NCBI RefSeq assembly: GCF_009755225.1
Contig: NZ_WQKZ01000002.1
Location: 868,001 to 932,000, forward strand
Reading direction: 5' to 3'
Length of the DNA stretch: 64,000 nucleotides
Origin: Hymenobacter ginkgonis
GTDB taxonomy: Bacteria > Bacteroidota > Bacteroidia > Cytophagales > Hymenobacteraceae
Positions 25,649-32,675 of this stretch are shown one piece after another (the stretch's first letter is position 1; the number at the start of each line of letters is the position of its first letter). A program made the position numbers and the translations under genes. The notes beneath the pieces were generated by a model. The model saw only the letters and a program-made list of their open reading frames with translations. It did not search any database and was not told the origin of the DNA.

Positions 25649-26953
25649 CTACTTTTTGCTGGCGCCCATCTCTAGGGTGCGCAGCTGGTCGGCGCGCCAG
25701 GCGGTGAAGGCCACAATGGCCATCGTCATAACCCCGCCAAATACCACGCTCGGCACCGTGCCGATGAGCTTGGCCGCCGTGCCACTCTCGAAGCTGCCAA
25801 TTTCGTTGCTGGAACCGATGAAAATGCTGTTCACCGCCGATACGCGCCCCTTCATATACTCGGGCGTGTAGGTGTGCACCAGCGTCGAGCGCACTATTAC
25901 GGACACGGAATCGAACACGCCGGTCAGGAAGAGCATAAATAGCGATAGGTACAGGTTGGTAGATAGCGCAAACGCCACCGTAGCTGCCCCAAAACCAGCC
26001 ACGGCCCACAGCATTTTGCGCCCCGCCCCCCTGCGCAAAGGCGAGAAGGTAAGGAAGATAGCCATGAGCACCGAGCCCACGGCTGGGGCGGCACGCAGGT
26101 AGCCAAAGGCACTGGGGCCGGCCTTTAGCACATTGGCCGCAAAGAAGGGCAGCAAGGCTACCGCCCCCCCAAAGAGCACCGCAAACATATCGAGCGACAA
26201 GGCCGCCAGCACTAGCTGGTTGCTGAAAATGAACTTGATACCACTCGTGATGCTCTCGCCCAAGCTCAGCCGCTCGCCTTCGATGGGGGGTAGTTCGCGG
26301 CTGGCAATGCTGATAAACAACAGCAGCGCCAGCCCCTCCAGCACGGTATCGACGCCGTAGGCAAACTCGATGCTCAGGTTCACGAGCAGCAGCCCACCGA
26401 TGGCTGGCCCCAACACCGCCGATGCTTGCCAGGTGGTTGAGTTCCAGGTAATAGCATTAGGTAGAAAGCTGCGGTCGGGCAATAGCTGTGGCATAAAGGC
26501 AAACAGCGCCGGGCTGAGAAAACCCCGCGCAATGCCACTGACAAAAATGACCAGGTAGAGCGGCCATACCACCGTGGCGTGAAAGGCCGTGAGGTTGATG
26601 CGCCCGCGCTCCAGCAGGAGCTGTTGCAGCGGGTGCGCCAGCCACCACAGCGTAACGGCGCACAAAACCAGCACTATTACCGCTGGCACCACAATGCGCT
26701 TGCGCCGCACCGAGTCGGCCACGTGGCCGGCGTAGAGCGAAACGGTGATGCTCGGAATCGCCTCGGCCAAGCCAATGAGGCCCAGGGCCAGCGGGTCGTT
26801 GGTGAGCTTAAAAATCTGCCAGCTTACGACTACCCCCTGAATTTGGGTAGCCACCGAAAATAGGGCGCGGGCCGTGACGTAGCGGCGAAAATCGGGGAGC
26901 CGCAGCGCGGCGTAGGGGTCGTGGGGAACAACTGGGGGCACACTCGGGCTCAT
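25649..26953 (-). CDS. MFS transporter, EntS-like exporter
   Basis: This encodes 434 residues with about 12 transmembrane helices. It resembles the MFS_3/EntS group: FRRYVTARALFSVATQIQGVVVSW, split here as FRRYVTARAL and VVVSWQIF; the loop 2-3 motif GHVADSVRRKRI; and GVFDSVSVIVRSTLVH in the second half. Members export siderophores, drugs or other small molecules. The substrate is not shown by context. The ATG at 26953 was chosen over an in-frame TTG two codons upstream. A -7 box on the minus strand lies just upstream. Confidence 0.9.
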   Translation of the reverse strand: MSPSVPPVVPHDPYAALRLPDFRRYVTARALFSVATQIQGVVVSWQIFKLTNDPLALGLIGLAEAIPSITVSLYAGHVADSVRRKRIVVPAVIVLVLCAVTLWWLAHPLQQLLLERGRINLTAFHATVVWPLYLVIFVSGIARGFLSPALFAFMPQLLPDRSFLPNAITWNSTTWQASAVLGPAIGGLLLVNLSIEFAYGVDTVLEGLALLLFISIASRELPPIEGERLSLGESITSGIKFIFSNQLVLAALSLDMFAVLFGGAVALLPFFAANVLKAGPSAFGYLRAAPAVGSVLMAIFLTFSPLRRGAGRKMLWAVAGFGAATVAFALSTNLYLSLFMLFLTGVFDSVSVIVRSTLVHTYTPEYMKGRVSAVNSIFIGSSNEIGSFESGTAAKLIGTVPSVVFGGVMTMAIVAFTAWRADQLRTLEMGASKK

Positions 26954-27001
26954 AGGCAACTAAAACAAAATCAAACAAAAAATACTAACCGCCACTATCG
27001 G

Positions 27002-27009
27002 CAAAGGTA
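27002..27009 (-). promoter_or_regulatory. Bacteroidota -7 box (TACCTTTG) of the MFS gene
   Basis: CAAAGGTA on the plus strand reads TACCTTTG on the minus strand, 48 bp before the MFS start. It is the third identical octamer in the window at this distance from a start codon. Confidence 0.5.
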
Positions 27010-27075
27010 TGCCGGGGGGTAGGCGAAAGCGGCCTATATTGCAGACACGCCCGCTAAGGCCGAGCTTATTATCTT

Positions 27076-27465
27076 ATGCACCTCCACGGCCTCGACCTGC
27101 TGCACCGCCCCGACCTGCCGGCGCTTATTGCGCGCTGGCAGCGCGAAGTGACGCCCGCCGAGCTGCGCGCCGGCTACGAAGCGGTGCTGGCCGCCGCCGA
27201 TGCCGCCGCCTGTGGCCGCTGGCTGCTCGACCTGCGCCGCCGCGAAGACCTCACCGAGCCTACCGTTAATGCGTGGTTCGGGGCGGTGTTTGCGCCTTCC
27301 CTGCGCGGCCGCTACCCCGAGGCCGTGCGCCTGGCCTTTCTGGTGTCGCCGCTGCGGGCTGGGCAGGCCGTCACGGCCATTGTATCGGCCGCTGATACGG
27401 ATTGCGAAATTGCCACCTTCACCGACGAAGCCGCCGCTCACGCTTGGCTGGCTAGGGAGGGGTAG
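27076..27465 (+). CDS. Small conserved-looking protein of unknown function
   Basis: This encodes 129 residues without signal or membrane segments. The pattern of alternating beta strands and helices (RWLLDLRRREDLTEP, AVRLAFLVSP, CEIATFTDEAAAHAWL) is like small STAS/SpoIIAA-type alpha/beta proteins, ending with the typical helix after FTDEAAAHAWL. I infer the fold only. The stop codon TAG is part of the G-rich word GGGGTAGGG. Single gene between the MFS gene (divergent) and a long inverted repeat. Confidence 0.78.
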   Translation: MHLHGLDLLHRPDLPALIARWQREVTPAELRAGYEAVLAAADAAACGRWLLDLRRREDLTEPTVNAWFGAVFAPSLRGRYPEAVRLAFLVSPLRAGQAVTAIVSAADTDCEIATFTDEAAAHAWLAREG

Positions 27466-27486
27466 GGTAGTACAAGTGTCGGCCAA

Positions 27487-27592
27487 GAGAACGTCGTGCT
27501 GAGCTGGCCGAAACCCCTTGCTCGCTCCGTTGCAACGGGCATGAAATACTGCTGCATGCGAGCTGCTTCGGCCAGCTCAGCACGACGTTCTC
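27487..27592. repeat. Long intergenic inverted repeat, GAACGTC family
   Basis: Perfect 26-bp arms (27487-27512 with 27567-27592), GAGAACGTCGTGCTGAGCTG and onward, with a 54-nt loop that carries TGCTCGCTCCGTTGC and ACTGCTGCATGCGAG. It lies in the gap between convergent genes. Confidence 0.87.
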
Positions 27593-27615
27593 GCTGCGCA
27601 CTGGTACGTGTTCTT

Positions 27616-28527
27616 TCACGCGCGTTGCTCTTTGGTCAGCGCTTCGTTGAGGCAGATGGCAGCTTTGGCACCCGTGGCAGCAGCCAGTAGCGCCTGCTGC
27701 TGGCCGGGTGCCGTGTCGCCGGCCGCATAAAGACCAACCACGGTGGTTTGCGCATTTTTATCGACCCACACCGCACCCTTCCCCGTGATGCGCGCACCTA
27801 GCTCGGCGGCCAGCGGGCTGCGCTGCTCCTGCGGCGCGTGCAGAAACAGCGCCGTACGCTCGAGGTACGTGCCATCCGTAAACTCGACGCAGCGCAACCC
27901 TAAGGGGCCGCCCACGAGGCGGGCCACCACTTCTTCGCGCACCAAAATGTGGTGGCGGCGCAGGCGCTGGCGGGCATAATCGGTGAGGTGGCCGGGGCCG
28001 TCGGTTACCACCACCACATCCTGGCTCCAGTTGGTGAGCAGCAGCGCCAAGCCTACCACCGCCTTGCCGCGGCCATATACGGCCAGCGGCTGGTCGCGCA
28101 CCTCGTAGCCGTGGCAATACGGGCAGTGCAGCACGCCCGAGCCCCACAGCTCGCGGAAGCCCGGCAGCGGCGGCAGCACATCCTCGACGCCCGTAGCTAG
28201 CAGCACGCGCCGCGCCGTACCCGTCCAGGCGTGGCCCTGGGCAGTTTTGCCTTCGGCCCGAAACCCGTGCGGCTGCTTGGTAAGCTTGGTTATTTTAAGC
28301 TCGCGCACTTCCACAGTGGGGTAGGGGGCCAGCTGCTCGCGGCCCAGGCGCAGCAGCTCGGCCGGCCGAATACCATCGCGCGACAAAAAGCCGTGCACCC
28401 CGCCCGACGGCGCATTGCGCGGGGCCCCGCCGTCGGCTACCAGCACCCGGCGGCGGCAGCGGCCCAGCGTAAGTGCTGCGCTTAGCCCCGCGCTACCGGC
28501 TCCCACCACGATAACATCGTAATCCAT
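27616..28527 (-). CDS. Thioredoxin-reductase-like NAD(P)/FAD oxidoreductase
   Basis: This encodes 303 residues. It has the FAD-binding VVGAGSAGLSAALTLGR (residues 7-23), a CPYC pair in HCPYCHGYEV (near 135), where thioredoxin reductases keep their redox disulfide, and the C-terminal FAD motif GLYAAGDTAPGQQQ. The NADPH-binding glycine motif of true thioredoxin reductase (GxGxxA) is weak here (VYGRGKAVVGLAL). Related short flavoproteins are widespread in bacteria as TrxB-like oxidoreductases of unknown partner. Cytoplasmic. It is divergent from the ModE-like regulator gene. Confidence 0.88.
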   Translation of the reverse strand: MDYDVIVVGAGSAGLSAALTLGRCRRRVLVADGGAPRNAPSGGVHGFLSRDGIRPAELLRLGREQLAPYPTVEVRELKITKLTKQPHGFRAEGKTAQGHAWTGTARRVLLATGVEDVLPPLPGFRELWGSGVLHCPYCHGYEVRDQPLAVYGRGKAVVGLALLLTNWSQDVVVVTDGPGHLTDYARQRLRRHHILVREEVVARLVGGPLGLRCVEFTDGTYLERTALFLHAPQEQRSPLAAELGARITGKGAVWVDKNAQTTVVGLYAAGDTAPGQQQALLAAATGAKAAICLNEALTKEQRA

Positions 28528-28638
28528 CGTAATCTACTTGATAAAAAGCGGTTGATTTATCCGTTAGCTAGCTGGCTATACTAGCCTGGGTGGGGGGAGG
28601 GTTGTGCCCGCCGCTGGCTTTGCCTTGTGGCAGGCGGG

Positions 28639-28646
28639 TACTTTTG
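28639..28646 (+). promoter_or_regulatory. Putative -7 box (TACTTTTG) of the ModE-like gene
   Basis: TACTTTTG matches TAnnTTTG, with TTTG 16 bp upstream (28619-28622) as a possible -33 element. It is flanked by GGGTA (28636-28640) and TACCC (28648-28652), a small dyad that overlaps the box. It supports the ATG at 28699. Confidence 0.4.
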
Positions 28647-28698
28647 CTACCCTACCCCCGCCGCTGCGTACACCTTCGCTGCACTTTACTACCCCACC

Positions 28699-29058
28699 AT
28701 GCACGAGCTTTTTGCCGAAAACCAAGCCTTTCGCGCCAATGGCCGCCTCTGGATAGAAGGGCCCGCCGACCGTTTTCTGGGCATCGGTCGGCTCGAATTA
28801 CTAGAGCACATCCAGGCTACGGGCTCCATCTCGAAGGCCGCTAAAACAATGGGTATGTCGTACAAAAAGGCCTGGGATTTAGTGAGTTCTATGAATACGC
28901 AGGCCCGCCAGCCGCTGGTGGGCGCGCAAGCCGGCGGCGCCCACGGCGGCGGGGCGGCCCTCACGCCGGCCGGTGCGCAAGCAGTGGCCGAGTTTCGGGC
29001 TATGCAAGAGCGGTTCGAGGCGTTTCTGGCTGCCGAGACAGCTCGACTGTACCAGTAA
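28699..29058 (+). CDS. ModE-like HTH regulator without a molybdate-binding domain
   Basis: This encodes 119 residues and matches the N-terminal LysR-type winged-helix domain of ModE: RFLGIGRLELLEHIQATGSI (helix), SKAAKTMGMSYKKAWDLV (recognition helix), and LTPAGAQAVAEFRAM (wing and dimer helix). The Mop/TOBE molybdate-binding repeats of full ModE are absent; the protein stops right after the HTH. ModE represses molybdate-uptake genes when molybdate is bound. Short HTH-only forms are known in several phyla and need another ligand sensor or act otherwise. It heads a group of molybdenum-related genes. The frame reaches upstream to 28627, but that region contains the putative promoter. Confidence 0.85.
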   Translation: MHELFAENQAFRANGRLWIEGPADRFLGIGRLELLEHIQATGSISKAAKTMGMSYKKAWDLVSSMNTQARQPLVGAQAGGAHGGGAALTPAGAQAVAEFRAMQERFEAFLAAETARLYQ

Positions 29059-29109
29059 AAAGCAGCGGCCCACTTAAAAAAAGGCCAAACATTCCGGGAA
29101 AACTACCGT

Positions 29110-29117
29110 TATATTTG
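29110..29117 (+). promoter_or_regulatory. Putative -7 box (TATATTTG) of the SUOX-fold gene
   Basis: TATATTTG fits TAnnTTTG and lies 31 bp before the ATG at 29148. The alternative TTG start at 29115 falls inside the box, which argues against it. Confidence 0.45.
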
Positions 29118-29147
29118 CCCGAACATAACGAAGTTTTTATTTCCCAA

Positions 29148-29681
29148 ATGCTACTTTCTATCGCCGGCCGCCGGCATTTGCTGGCCGCCGCGCTCGGGGC
29201 TGGCTTGGCAATGGCTACACTGCCAAACGCTTATGGCCAGGCAGCTCCTGCTGCCCCACCCGCTACCCTGCGCCTTGAAGGCTTGGTAACCACGCCCCGC
29301 ACTTTCACGGCGGCCGAGTTAGCGGCCCTGCCCCACATCGAGCAAAAAACCACCGACAAGGAAGGCAAGCAGCACGTGTACCGCGGCGTGGCCCTGCGCG
29401 AAGTGCTGCACCTCGCCGGCGCTCCCGAGGGCAAGGGTATTCACGGCCAGGTGCTGGCCGAGGCAGTGCTGGCCACCGCCGCCGACGGCTACCAAGCCGT
29501 GTTCGCGCTGCCCGAAATCGACGTTGATTTTTCGCCCCAAACCATCCTGCTCGCTGACCGCCGCGACGGCCAGCCCCTACCCCCCCACGACGGCCCCTAC
29601 CAGCTCATCGTGCCGCTCGAAAAAAAGCCCGCCCGCTGGGTCCGCCAAGTCACGAGCCTGCGGGTAGTGAAGGTGCAATAG
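29148..29681 (+). CDS. Secreted molybdopterin-binding-fold (SUOX-like) protein lacking cysteine
   Basis: This encodes 177 residues. A signal peptide (about 1-29, NAYGQA) is followed by one oxidoreductase molybdopterin-binding domain like the core of sulfite oxidase/YedY: LRLEGLVTTPRTFTAAELAALP, split here as LRLEGLVTTPRTFT and AAELAALP; YRGVALREVLHLAG; DGYQAVFALPEID; GPYQLIVPLEKKPARWVRQV. The mature protein has no cysteine at all, so the conserved Mo-ligating Cys of catalytic family members is missing and enzyme activity of that type is unlikely. Alternative roles are a binding protein for molybdopterin or an oxyanion. It sits between the ModE-like gene and a TonB receptor. Confidence 0.85.
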   Translation: MLLSIAGRRHLLAAALGAGLAMATLPNAYGQAAPAAPPATLRLEGLVTTPRTFTAAELAALPHIEQKTTDKEGKQHVYRGVALREVLHLAGAPEGKGIHGQVLAEAVLATAADGYQAVFALPEIDVDFSPQTILLADRRDGQPLPPHDGPYQLIVPLEKKPARWVRQVTSLRVVKVQ

Positions 29682-29712
29682 ATAAAGCACATAATGAGGC
29701 ATATAACCCCAG

Positions 29713-29816
29713 AAGGTGGTCCTGCTGAGCTGGCTGAAGCATCTCGCGTGCAGCAGTAACCAAGACCATTGGACGAGGCGAGCAAGATGCTTCGGCCAGC
29801 TCAGCAGGACCGCCTT
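29713..29816. repeat. Long intergenic inverted repeat, GAACGTC-related
   Basis: Arms 29713-29744 and 29785-29816 (32 nt, two differences, both compatible with G-U pairs) carry GGTCCTGCTGAGCTGGC and GAAGCATCT. The loop contains TGCAGCAGTAAC and GGCGAGCAAG, the reverse orientation of the loop parts in the 15.8-kb copy. It lies between the SUOX-fold and TonB receptor genes and may terminate or attenuate transcription. Confidence 0.82.
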
Positions 29817-29842
29817 TTTGATTGATAAATAAAACTTAATCT

Positions 29843-32551
29843 ATGAAACAGAGGCTACGCATTTTGCGCGGCTCGTTGGCTTGTGTGTCGGTGCTGGCGC
29901 TGGCCCAAACCGCCGTGGCTCAGACTACTAAACTCCCGCGCCGCCCTACCCCCCAGGATACGCTGCACTCCGACCTGAACGAGGTGGTGGTGTCGGCCTC
30001 GCGAGTAGAGGAGAGCTTTTTGCAATCGCCGGTGACGGTAGAAAAGCTCAACGCCCGCGCCATTCGCCTCACGCCTGCGCCGTCGTTTTTCGATGCCATC
30101 GAGCACCTCAAAGGTGTGCAGGTGATTACGCCCAGCATTGGCTTCAAGGTGATTAACGCCCGGGGCTTCACCAATACTACTAACGTGCGTTTCGCGCAGC
30201 TCGTAGATGGCGTGGACAACCAGGCGCCGCACATCGGCGGGCCTATTGGCAACGTGCTGGGGCCGAGCGACCTCGACATTAACAATGTGGAGATTGTGCC
30301 CGGCACTGCTGCCGCGCTCTATGGCCTCAACGCCATTAATGGCCTGGCCAACTTCACCACTAAGAATCCCTTCAATTCGGAGGGGCTGAGCGTGCGCCAG
30401 CAAACGGGCATCAACCACCTCAACGACCCCAACGTGAAGACGTTTGGCCAGGACGGCTCCACGGTGAAAAGCTACTCCGAAACCAGCGTGCGCTACGCAA
30501 AAGTGCTGATACCAGATAAGTTAGCTTTCAAAGTAAACGGCACTTACCTGCGCGCCTACGACTGGGTAGCCAACGACCAGACCGACATTAACCCCACCGG
30601 CAACTCGACCGTTGGCTTGTTTGGAGCCGACAACCCGGCCCAGGACCAGGTGAACCGCTACGGCAACGAGTCGTCGGACCGCACCACGCTCACGCTGGGC
30701 GGCAAGCAGTATTCGGTGGCCCGCACTGGCTACAACGAGCGCGACCTGGTAGACTATAACGTGCAGACCCTCAAGGCTGATGCGGCGCTGCACTACCGCT
30801 TCCGGCCGGGGGTAGAGCTGGCTTACACCTACCGCGTGGCCAGCTTCGACAACGTGTACCAGCGCTCGAACCGCTTCCGGCTGCAAGACTACCTCTTGCA
30901 GCAGCACGCCCTCACGTTTACCTCGCCCGTGGTGCAGGCCCGCGCCTACCTCACCCAGGAAAACACCGGCAAAAGCTACAACCTGCGCTCGATGGGCGAG
31001 AACATCGACCGCAGCTACAAGACGGACGCCGTGTGGAATACGGATTTCACCAACGCCTGGAACGCGGCCTCGGCCAGTGGGCAGGGGGTAGCCGCCGCGC
31101 TGGCCACGGCTCGCACCGCTGCCGACGCTGGCCGCCTCCAGCCCGGCACCGAGTCCTTCAACCAGCGCCTGAGCCAGCTGCAAGACATTAACAACTGGGA
31201 CGTGGGTGCCGCCCTGCGCGTGCGCGCCAGCCTGCTGCACGGCGAGGCCCAGGTAAACATCGCCGAAGCCCTGCGGCGCCGCGGCAGTGCGCTGCCCGCG
31301 GGCCTCGACCTGCTGGCCGGCGCCGACCACCGCACCTACATCGTGGTGCCCGACGGCAACTACTTTGTGAACCCCAACCCCGGCAAAGACGCGCTCAACG
31401 ACAACCTTACCTATTCCAAAACTGGGGGCTTTGTGCAGGCCGGCGGCCGGCTTTTCAACGAGATGCTGCGCCTCACGGCCACGCTGCGGGTAGATAAGAA
31501 CGACTACTTCGACGTGAAATTTAACCCGCGCTTCACGGCCGTGTTTTCGCCCACGCAGCGCCAGAATTTCCGCCTCAGCTACCAGAGCGGCTACCGGTTC
31601 CCGAGCTTGTTCGAGGGTTTTTCCAACGTGAACAGCGGGCAGGTGAAGCGCATTGGCGGCCTGCGGGTGATGTCGAACGGCGTGTTTGAAAACAGCTACC
31701 TGCGCAGCAGCATCGACGCTTTCAACACGGCCGTGACGGCGGCCATCAACGCCAATACCTCGGCCCAAACCACGGCCCAGAAGCGCCAGGCGGCTATTCT
31801 GGCCAACCAGGGCACGCTCGTTAAAACGCCCTACACCTACCTCAAGCCGGAGTATATCAAGTCATTGGAAGTGGGCTACAAGGCAGCATTTGGGCCGCAG
31901 GGTCGCCTGCTGGTCGATGTCGATTTCTACTACAACTCGTACCGCGATTTTATCGCGCAAGTAGAGGCCTACGTGCCCATTGCCAGCACCACGGGCGGCA
32001 CCACCATCCAGGACCCGCTGCCCGCTACCTACGTGCCCGTGAGCGGCGATAACCTCAACGCCGTGGCCACGGCCCTTAATGCCCGCGCCGGCCAGGCCCG
32101 CTACCGCCTCTGGACGAACTCGCAAAGCCAAGTGTACAACTACGGCGGCTCGGCCGGCTTGCGCTACGACGTGGGCCGCGGCTTTTTGGCCGGCGGCAAC
32201 TCCACCTATACCCGCCTCGACCGTACCGAAAACGGCGACGGCCTCGAAGATGGCTTCAACACCCCGCGCTGGGCCTACAACCTAAGCTTGGCCAACGAAA
32301 ACGTGTTTGGCAACGTGGGTTTTGGGCTGAATTTCCGCCACCAAATCAGCTACTATTCCCAAACCTTTCTCGTGAATGGCACCGTGCCCGCCTACAGCAC
32401 CCTTGATGCGCAGGTGAGCTACCGCGTGCCCGCCGCGCAAGTGCGGTTTAAGCTGGGCGCCAGCAACGTGCTCAACCAATACTACGTGTCGTACTTGGGC
32501 GGCCCCAGCGTGGGCGGCTTATATTATTTGGCCGTTACTTACGGGTTGTAA
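29843..32551 (+). CDS. TonB-dependent receptor in the molybdenum locus
   Basis: This encodes 902 residues. A signal peptide (to about 27, AVAQT) is followed directly by the plug (about 45-180: LNEVVVSASRVEESFLQSP, VQVITPSIGFKVINARGF, GPSDLDINNVEIVPGTAAALYG) and a full 22-strand-type barrel ending in GGLYYLAVTYGL. There is no carboxypeptidase-like N-terminal domain, unlike the receptor at the left edge. No SusD partner gene is next to it, so it is not a glycan-uptake pair. Its neighbours are a ModE-like regulator, a SUOX-fold protein and Moco synthesis genes. That context suggests a molybdate, tungstate or chelate substrate; this is inference from context. Confidence 0.93.
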   Translation: MKQRLRILRGSLACVSVLALAQTAVAQTTKLPRRPTPQDTLHSDLNEVVVSASRVEESFLQSPVTVEKLNARAIRLTPAPSFFDAIEHLKGVQVITPSIGFKVINARGFTNTTNVRFAQLVDGVDNQAPHIGGPIGNVLGPSDLDINNVEIVPGTAAALYGLNAINGLANFTTKNPFNSEGLSVRQQTGINHLNDPNVKTFGQDGSTVKSYSETSVRYAKVLIPDKLAFKVNGTYLRAYDWVANDQTDINPTGNSTVGLFGADNPAQDQVNRYGNESSDRTTLTLGGKQYSVARTGYNERDLVDYNVQTLKADAALHYRFRPGVELAYTYRVASFDNVYQRSNRFRLQDYLLQQHALTFTSPVVQARAYLTQENTGKSYNLRSMGENIDRSYKTDAVWNTDFTNAWNAASASGQGVAAALATARTAADAGRLQPGTESFNQRLSQLQDINNWDVGAALRVRASLLHGEAQVNIAEALRRRGSALPAGLDLLAGADHRTYIVVPDGNYFVNPNPGKDALNDNLTYSKTGGFVQAGGRLFNEMLRLTATLRVDKNDYFDVKFNPRFTAVFSPTQRQNFRLSYQSGYRFPSLFEGFSNVNSGQVKRIGGLRVMSNGVFENSYLRSSIDAFNTAVTAAINANTSAQTTAQKRQAAILANQGTLVKTPYTYLKPEYIKSLEVGYKAAFGPQGRLLVDVDFYYNSYRDFIAQVEAYVPIASTTGGTTIQDPLPATYVPVSGDNLNAVATALNARAGQARYRLWTNSQSQVYNYGGSAGLRYDVGRGFLAGGNSTYTRLDRTENGDGLEDGFNTPRWAYNLSLANENVFGNVGFGLNFRHQISYYSQTFLVNGTVPAYSTLDAQVSYRVPAAQVRFKLGASNVLNQYYVSYLGGPSVGGLYYLAVTYGL

Positions 32552-32570
32552 GATAACTGGTTACGAAAGG

Positions 32571-32663
32571 TAGAAACGCAAAATTTTGCGTCTTGTCGTT
32601 GGAACCGTCCACTTTTGGGGAGGTTTATTGTTCAACGATAAGACGCAAAAATTGGCGTCTCTA
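32571..32663. repeat. Imperfect inverted repeat, TAGAGACGC type
   Basis: Arms 32571-32601 and 32633-32663 (31 nt, about four mismatches), each containing a smaller GACGCAAAATTTTGCGTC-like dyad, surround a 31-nt loop. They lie between the TonB receptor and moeB genes. This is a different repeat type from the GAACGTC family. Confidence 0.7.
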
Positions 32664-32675
32664 CTGCGTTTTAGT

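Noticed and set aside
29115-29147. TTG start of the SUOX-fold protein
   Set aside because: It would overlap the TATATTTG -7 box and put 11 charged residues before the signal peptide.
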